Assembly: GCF_903994035.1 (NCBI RefSeq)
Contig: NZ_CAJEWB010000005.1
Location: forward strand, 1-64,000
Origin: Phocicoccus pinnipedialis
GTDB lineage: Bacteria; Bacillota; Bacilli; Staphylococcales; Salinicoccaceae
Reading direction: 5' to 3'
Length of the DNA: 64,000 nucleotides
The notes beneath the pieces are model-generated. The model made no database searches. It was not told the origin of the DNA and saw only the letters and a list, made by a program, of their open reading frames with translations. The position numbers and the translations under genes are program-made. Shown in pieces: positions 60,345 through 64,000 of the stretch. Each line of letters starts with the position of its first letter. Within the stretch, counting starts at the first letter, position 1.

Positions 60345-62249
60345 TTACTTTCCGAGAAGTAATCTCAGTCCATTTAAGATTACTACAATTGTGCTCCCTT
60401 CATGTAGAACAACGCTCCAAGCAATATCTGTTATACCAGTAAGTCCGAGCACAATTAGCATCAATACAACTGCCATCGCAATAAAAATGTTTTGCCAGAT
60501 GACACGAGACATACGTGTCGCAATATTGTGAGTGTTTATCAGTCTATCTAGATCATTATGCATTAAGACGATATCCGACACTTCTACCGCGACGTCCGTA
60601 CCGTTTCCCATCGCAATCCCCACGTTTGCTTTCACTAGTGCTGGCGCATCGTTCACACCATCTCCAACCATTGCAACTGTTTCATACCGTTTTTGCTGCT
60701 CACTGACAACACGTGACTTATCCTCTGGCATCACATCTGCAATCACCGCATCGATATCGAGCATATCTGCCACTGCGCGCCCTGTTTCTTCGCTGTCTCC
60801 TGTGATCATTGTCGTCTGTACACCGCGTGATTTAAAGTAGTTTACTGCTTCTTTCGCATGATACTTTGGTGTGTCCATGAGTGCAATAAGACCAATTACA
60901 TGTTCATTTTTCGCGATAAACACAACAGTTTTTCCAGAATGTGCCAGCGCCTCTTGCTCTTTTGTAATGTTACTTGATACATCCTGAAATGATGTCGGTT
61001 TCCCGATTCGATATACGTCACCATTATACGAACCTTCAAGCCCCTTACCAATATGGTTCGTCGTTTCAATATCGAGAATCTCTTTGGGTTCGAAAAAATC
61101 TAATATCGCAGTTGCGAGTGGATGGTTAGAGTTTCTTTCAAGTGCGAGGATAATGTCAGTCAGGGTGTCTTCATCTTCAAAAAACGTATAATCAGTCACT
61201 TCTGGACGACCGTTCGTGAGAGTGCCTGTCTTGTCAAACATGATTGCTTTAATGTTACTGAGTTCTGTAAGGTAAGCACTTCCTTTAGATAACACTCCAC
61301 GACGTGCTAAGTTAGATGCTGCTGATAATGTAACGGATACTGTGCTTGCTGCGAGTGCACATGGGGATGCTGCTACGAGTAAAACGAGTCCCTTGTAGAA
61401 TGCGTCAAAGAAAGTGAAACCAAATATAAAGAATAATAGTATAACTACGGGCACTGAGATGAGCACAATTGTGACGTATTTCGGCTCGAATTTTTGAATG
61501 ATACTCGCCGCTCTTGTTTGGTTGTTTTGGTTTTCCTTAACGAGTGTTAAGATTTGTGCGAATACAGTGTCTCCGCTCTCTTTGGTCACTTCCATCGTAA
61601 ATGAGCCTGTTCCGTTAATTGTGCTTTGGAGCACTGTGTCGCCAATCGTTTTTTCTTTCGGCATGCTCTCGCCGTTAATTGCGGATTCATCGATTGATGT
61701 TGTTCCAGATAAAACCACGCCGTCTATTGGAACTTGGTCTCCATTAAGCACTTGAATTTTATCTCCAATTTTCAATGACTCTACACTGACTTCTTTAGTA
61801 CCGTCATCTGTGATAAGTCTCGCTGTTGTTGGATTCATTTTAAGTAATTTGCTAATTTCACGGTTACTTTTACCTTCTGCGTAATCTTCTAAGAAATGAG
61901 CCCCTGCAAATATTAAAATTAAGAGTGCCGCTTCATAAAAGTTACCCATAATAGACGCACCAATCGCTGCGAGCCCCATTAATATATGTGAGTTTGGCAT
62001 AAATTTTTTAGCGATTTTTGTATTTTCAATCGTATGCCCAATTCCTTCTAAAATCACGACATGATACCCTGCAATGATTGTTGAAATCACCAGTACCACG
62101 TTCGTCATAACTGCATATTCTTTTGGAATTAGAAATGCGATTATAAACAACGCAAGTCCAATCAAATATAAGACAATTGGTGTTTTTCCATGAGTGTGGT
62201 CATGAAGGTGTTTATCTGGACCACAACATGTTTTGAGTTGTTCTGTCAT
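60345..62249 (-). CDS. P1B-4-type metal-exporting ATPase (Co/Fe/Zn class)
   Basis: 634 residues. Metal-translocating SPC in AASPCALAAS and the late HEGST motif (LHEGSTIVVILNG) are the signature of subgroup P1B-4 (CoaT, PfeT, CtpJ types). DKTGTLTNG phosphorylation site, TGD and MVGDGVNDAPAL are intact. Instead of a heavy-metal-associated domain, the N-terminus has a Cys/His-rich stretch CCGPDKHLHDHTHG likely to bind metal. It follows a CzrA-like sensor by 11 bp, so expression is metal-induced. Substrate could be Co, Fe(II) or Zn. Confidence 0.92.
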   Translation of the reverse strand: MTEQLKTCCGPDKHLHDHTHGKTPIVLYLIGLALFIIAFLIPKEYAVMTNVVLVISTIIAGYHVVILEGIGHTIENTKIAKKFMPNSHILMGLAAIGASIMGNFYEAALLILIFAGAHFLEDYAEGKSNREISKLLKMNPTTARLITDDGTKEVSVESLKIGDKIQVLNGDQVPIDGVVLSGTTSIDESAINGESMPKEKTIGDTVLQSTINGTGSFTMEVTKESGDTVFAQILTLVKENQNNQTRAASIIQKFEPKYVTIVLISVPVVILLFFIFGFTFFDAFYKGLVLLVAASPCALAASTVSVTLSAASNLARRGVLSKGSAYLTELSNIKAIMFDKTGTLTNGRPEVTDYTFFEDEDTLTDIILALERNSNHPLATAILDFFEPKEILDIETTNHIGKGLEGSYNGDVYRIGKPTSFQDVSSNITKEQEALAHSGKTVVFIAKNEHVIGLIALMDTPKYHAKEAVNYFKSRGVQTTMITGDSEETGRAVADMLDIDAVIADVMPEDKSRVVSEQQKRYETVAMVGDGVNDAPALVKANVGIAMGNGTDVAVEVSDIVLMHNDLDRLINTHNIATRMSRVIWQNIFIAMAVVLMLIVLGLTGITDIAWSVVLHEGSTIVVILNGLRLLLGK

Positions 62250-62260
62250 AATGATTCCTC

Positions 62261-62560
62261 CTAATTATGTCTTGCATGATCGATCATTTCTCGTAGTATT
62301 TTAATAACATGAGTATCGTCATGTGAATAATATATCGATTGACCTTCGCGGCGAGACTTCACCAGTCTTAAGTTCTTTAAAAATCTCAATTGATGAGACA
62401 CATTGGATTGTTTCATATCTAGCGTTTCTGCAATCGAACTAACAGAACGCTCGCCGTCTAATAGTAAACTTAAAATTCGAATTCTAGATTCTTCCCCTAA
62501 CGCTTTAAATGTATGTGACACGATAAATAAAGTTTCTTCATCTAAATTAAAACCACTCAT
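62261..62560 (-). CDS. ArsR/SmtB-family metal-sensing repressor (CzrA-like)
   Basis: 99 residues, winged helix. DNA-recognition helix [13 protein letters not shown]. The alpha-5 metal site is complete: Asp82, His84, His95 and His98 in [19 protein letters not shown], the same spacing as the Zn/Co site of S. aureus CzrA (Asp84, His86, His97, His100). Metal binding should release it from the operator at 62596-62615 and derepress itself and the ATPase. Confidence 0.92.
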   Translation of the reverse strand: MSGFNLDEETLFIVSHTFKALGEESRIRILSLLLDGERSVSSIAETLDMKQSNVSHQLRFLKNLRLVKSRREGQSIYYSHDDTHVIKILREMIDHARHN

Positions 62561-62595
62561 TTCGCATCTCCTTTTTGTTCTTATCTCTTACTTAT

Positions 62596-62624
62596 ATATT
62601 AATATATGTTCATATGATAATCAA
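62596..62624 (-). promoter_or_regulatory. promoter with ArsR-type operator
   Basis: Minus-strand -35 TTGATT (62624-62619), 17-bp spacer, -10 TAATAT (62601-62596). The inverted repeat ATATGAA-6-TTAATAT (62615-62596, one mismatch to a perfect repeat) fills the spacer and -10. It matches the ATATGAA half-site known for CzrA/SmtB operators. Confidence 0.85.
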
Positions 62625-62638
62625 TAACCATCCATTGA

Positions 62639-62667
62639 TTGATTTTTATCGAAAAATTTGGTATAAT
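62639..62667 (+). promoter_or_regulatory. promoter of guanidine riboswitch operon
   Basis: -35 TTGATT, 17-bp spacer, -10 TATAAT; the transcript should start near 62674, just ahead of the aptamer. It is divergent from the arsR promoter 15 bp away. Confidence 0.85.
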
Positions 62668-62689
62668 ATACAAGTTCATAAAAAAATTA

Positions 62690-62780
62690 CTATGGCTTCT
62701 CTACGTAAGTAGTCTGGCCCATAGGAATTCACGCAACGTATTTTTGCGTTATACGGAGAGACAAAATTCTAGGAGACACC
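62690..62780 (+). ncRNA. ykkC-class (guanidine-I) riboswitch
   Basis: The leader aligns with the B. subtilis ykkC RNA. A stem CTATGG/CCATAG encloses a CTAC-GTAA-GTAG hairpin. AGTCTGGCCCATAGG corresponds to ACTGGTCCGAGAG, and an ACGCAA/TTGCGT hairpin follows. The 3' part, starting ACGGAGAGACAAAATTCT and then AGGAGA, matches ACGG...GGGA.AAAA..C..GGGAGA without gaps from memory. It precedes a terminator and two SMR genes, the context expected for guanidine control. The class call rests on my reading of the conserved core, not on a covariance model. Confidence 0.82.
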
Positions 62781-62799
62781 GTTCTCTTAGGTTTTTTTA
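62769..62799 (+). terminator. riboswitch-controlled terminator
   Basis: CTAGGAGA-CACCGT-TCTCTTAG (one G-T pair) followed by seven T. Its 5' arm uses the last conserved bases of the aptamer (GGAGA), so ligand binding would prevent the terminator and turn the exporter genes on. Confidence 0.88.
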
Positions 62800-62821
62800 T
62801 TTTATTTAGGAGGCTGTTTTT

Positions 62822-63154
62822 ATGTCAAATGCATGGCTTAAACTACTCACTGCTTCTATTCTCGAAATCGGTTGGGTGGTTGGCATTACACATTCAGATA
62901 GTATTTTTGATTGGAGTATCACTATTGTAGCCCTGATTATATGTTTTTATTTATTAATATCATCTACATTAGTACTTCCTGTTGGCTCAAGTTATGCGAT
63001 TTTTGTTGGTCTTGGTGCGACTGGAGTTACATTAATGGATTTTTTAGTCTTTGACCTACCATTTAATATTTGGAAGGTTATTTTTATTGTGATTTTACTC
63101 GTAGGTGTGATTGGTCTTAAGCTCGTTACAGATGAAGAGGAGGAAGCTGCATGA
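62822..63154 (+). CDS. ykkC: SMR guanidinium exporter subunit (YkkC-like)
   Basis: 110 residues, four transmembrane helices. The essential membrane Glu is in TASILEIGWVVGI (about residue 16). The second half has LPVGSSYAIFVGLGATGVTL, typical of SMR proteins. It forms a heteromeric pair with the overlapping next gene, as in B. subtilis YkkCD. Control by a guanidine-I-type leader points to guanidinium export. AGGAGG precedes the ATG. Confidence 0.9.
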   Translation: MSNAWLKLLTASILEIGWVVGITHSDSIFDWSITIVALIICFYLLISSTLVLPVGSSYAIFVGLGATGVTLMDFLVFDLPFNIWKVIFIVILLVGVIGLKLVTDEEEEAA

Positions 63155-63465
63155 TTTGGTTTATTTTGATATGTGCAGGACTGTTTGAATTGCTTAGCGT
63201 TGTGTTCATGAACCGTTTCACGGTTAGCAAAGCTAAGAGAGATATTCTTGGTATCATAGTTATGTTTTCAATGAGCTTTGCACTTCTCACATATTCTCTT
63301 CGATATATTGAAATGAGTACTGCATATGCCGTTTGGACTGGAATCGGAGCAGTTGGTGGCGCACTGGTGGGTATGTTGTTCTATAATGAATCTAAGAATA
63401 TTAAGAGAATGCTCTGTATTGCCTTAATTCTTGGCGCAACGATTGGCTTAAAAATGTTGAGTTAA
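63151..63465 (+). CDS. ykkD: SMR guanidinium exporter subunit (YkkD-like)
   Basis: 104 residues, four helices. Membrane Glu in CAGLFELLSVVFM (about 13) and the helix-3 block MSTAYAVWTGIGAVGGALVG. The ATG overlaps the ykkC stop (ATGA), so both are made together and should form the antiparallel heterodimer. Confidence 0.9.
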   Translation: MIWFILICAGLFELLSVVFMNRFTVSKAKRDILGIIVMFSMSFALLTYSLRYIEMSTAYAVWTGIGAVGGALVGMLFYNESKNIKRMLCIALILGATIGLKMLS

Positions 63466-63492
63466 AGAGATAGTCATATAAGGAGTGATTGC

Positions 63493-64000
63493 ATGATCAT
63501 CTTTACAGAAGAAGAAGTATTCAACTACCATATGGCAGACGCGATTAAAGATATTAAACGGACGCTCATGCGTCAAAATAACGGTAAGATTGTTAACCGT
63601 AAGCATGTGATGATGCCTGTTGGAGACAGCAACATGATTATGAACTTCCCGGCACTAGACATTGAACAAGGACTGACGAGCACAAAAATCATGTCGATTA
63701 AAGATGGTGTTTCAAAAGCACACTCAATTCTAACTGACACTGATTCTGGAGAGGTCATTGCAAACGTTGCTGCTTCGTACCTGACTGAGTTACGCACTGG
63801 TGCAATGAGTGGCATTGCGACGGATATGCTCGCAAGAAAAGATGCGTCTGTACTTGGTGTCATTGGCACAGGACGTATGGCCGTTCAACAGGTGTTTGGC
63901 GTTTTATCAGTCCGAGATATTGAAAAAATCATTCTATTTAACCATCACCCAGAAAAAGCAGAATACTTTAAAGATAAAATTAGGGGACTCACAGTTACGT
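63493..64000 (+). CDS. ornithine cyclodeaminase/mu-crystallin family protein, partial at right edge
   Basis: The first 169 codons are visible and continue past the window. N-terminal substrate arm MIIFTEEEVFNYHMADAI, then NFPALDIEQGLTSTKIMS, SYLTELRTGAMSGIATDMLA and the Rossmann motif LGVIGTGRMAVQQV, all typical of ornithine cyclodeaminase, N-methyl-amino-acid or ketimine reductases. AGGAG lies 7 bases before the ATG. The gap to ykkD is 27 bp with no terminator, so it may be part of the riboswitch-controlled transcript. Substrate unknown. Confidence 0.85.
   Translation, partial: MIIFTEEEVFNYHMADAIKDIKRTLMRQNNGKIVNRKHVMMPVGDSNMIMNFPALDIEQGLTSTKIMSIKDGVSKAHSILTDTDSGEVIANVAASYLTELRTGAMSGIATDMLARKDASVLGVIGTGRMAVQQVFGVLSVRDIEKIILFNHHPEKAEYFKDKIRGLTVT

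Noticed and set aside
1-64000. CRISPR arrays, tRNA genes and insertion sequences
   Set aside because: I looked for regularly spaced repeats, cloverleaf sequences and transposase motifs and found none that I could support.

Overview
The window looks like chromosome of a low-GC Gram-positive coccus of the Staphylococcaceae or a close relative. Jeotgalicoccus-, Nosocomiicoccus- or Salinicoccus-like genera would fit, but genus is not provable here. Reasons: AT-rich DNA with strong GGAGG ribosome binding sites; a dnaX-ebfC-recR block leading into an rRNA operon; a large Bacillus-type SRP RNA; an mhqRED-type quinone operon; bacterial nitric oxide synthase; and many small lipoproteins and MFS/ABC/DMT transporters.

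Layout. 1-380: leader and tandem promoters of an rRNA operon that runs off the left edge (minus strand). 381-3420: recR, ebfC, dnaX and SRP RNA. 3421-12300: surface protein, ene-reductase plus 2OG-Fe dioxygenase, a quinone/electrophile operon (mhqR, two ring-cleaving dioxygenases, hydrolase, acetyltransferase) with two operators, and a Tat-exported GMC dehydrogenase pair. 12465-21190: envelope proteins, a DHFR gene followed by nitric oxide synthase, a D,D-carboxypeptidase, cold shock protein, nicotinamidase and GltS. 21311-24330: YfcC-type carrier and acetamidase/formamidase.

24445-45101 is an accessory block. Its ends are two candidate anti-phage cassettes. One is a PLD-SF2 helicase-DUF3427 protein with a small membrane partner. 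The other is a GHKL ATPase, two uncharacterised proteins and a DUF262/DUF1524 (GmrSD-like) nuclease. Between them lies a divergent hydantoinase-type catabolic cluster: HyuA-HyuB-IclR-OPT transporter on one side and DUF917-DUF1177-AroM-permease-creatininase on the other. The last three genes of the minus arm are broken by small lesions, so the pathway seems to be in early decay.

45220-59352: gamma-glutamyl hydrolase family protein, an Rgg regulator fragment, an FAD protein, cupin, RidA, a POT peptide transporter, a five-gene Dpp/Opp-type ABC importer, and small membrane and lipoproteins. 59385-64000: DMT exporter, a P1B-4 metal ATPase with a CzrA-like sensor and its operator, then a ykkC-class (guanidine-I) riboswitch controlling a paired SMR exporter, with an ornithine cyclodeaminase-family gene close behind that runs off the right edge.

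All calls were made by reading the sequence; no database search was run.
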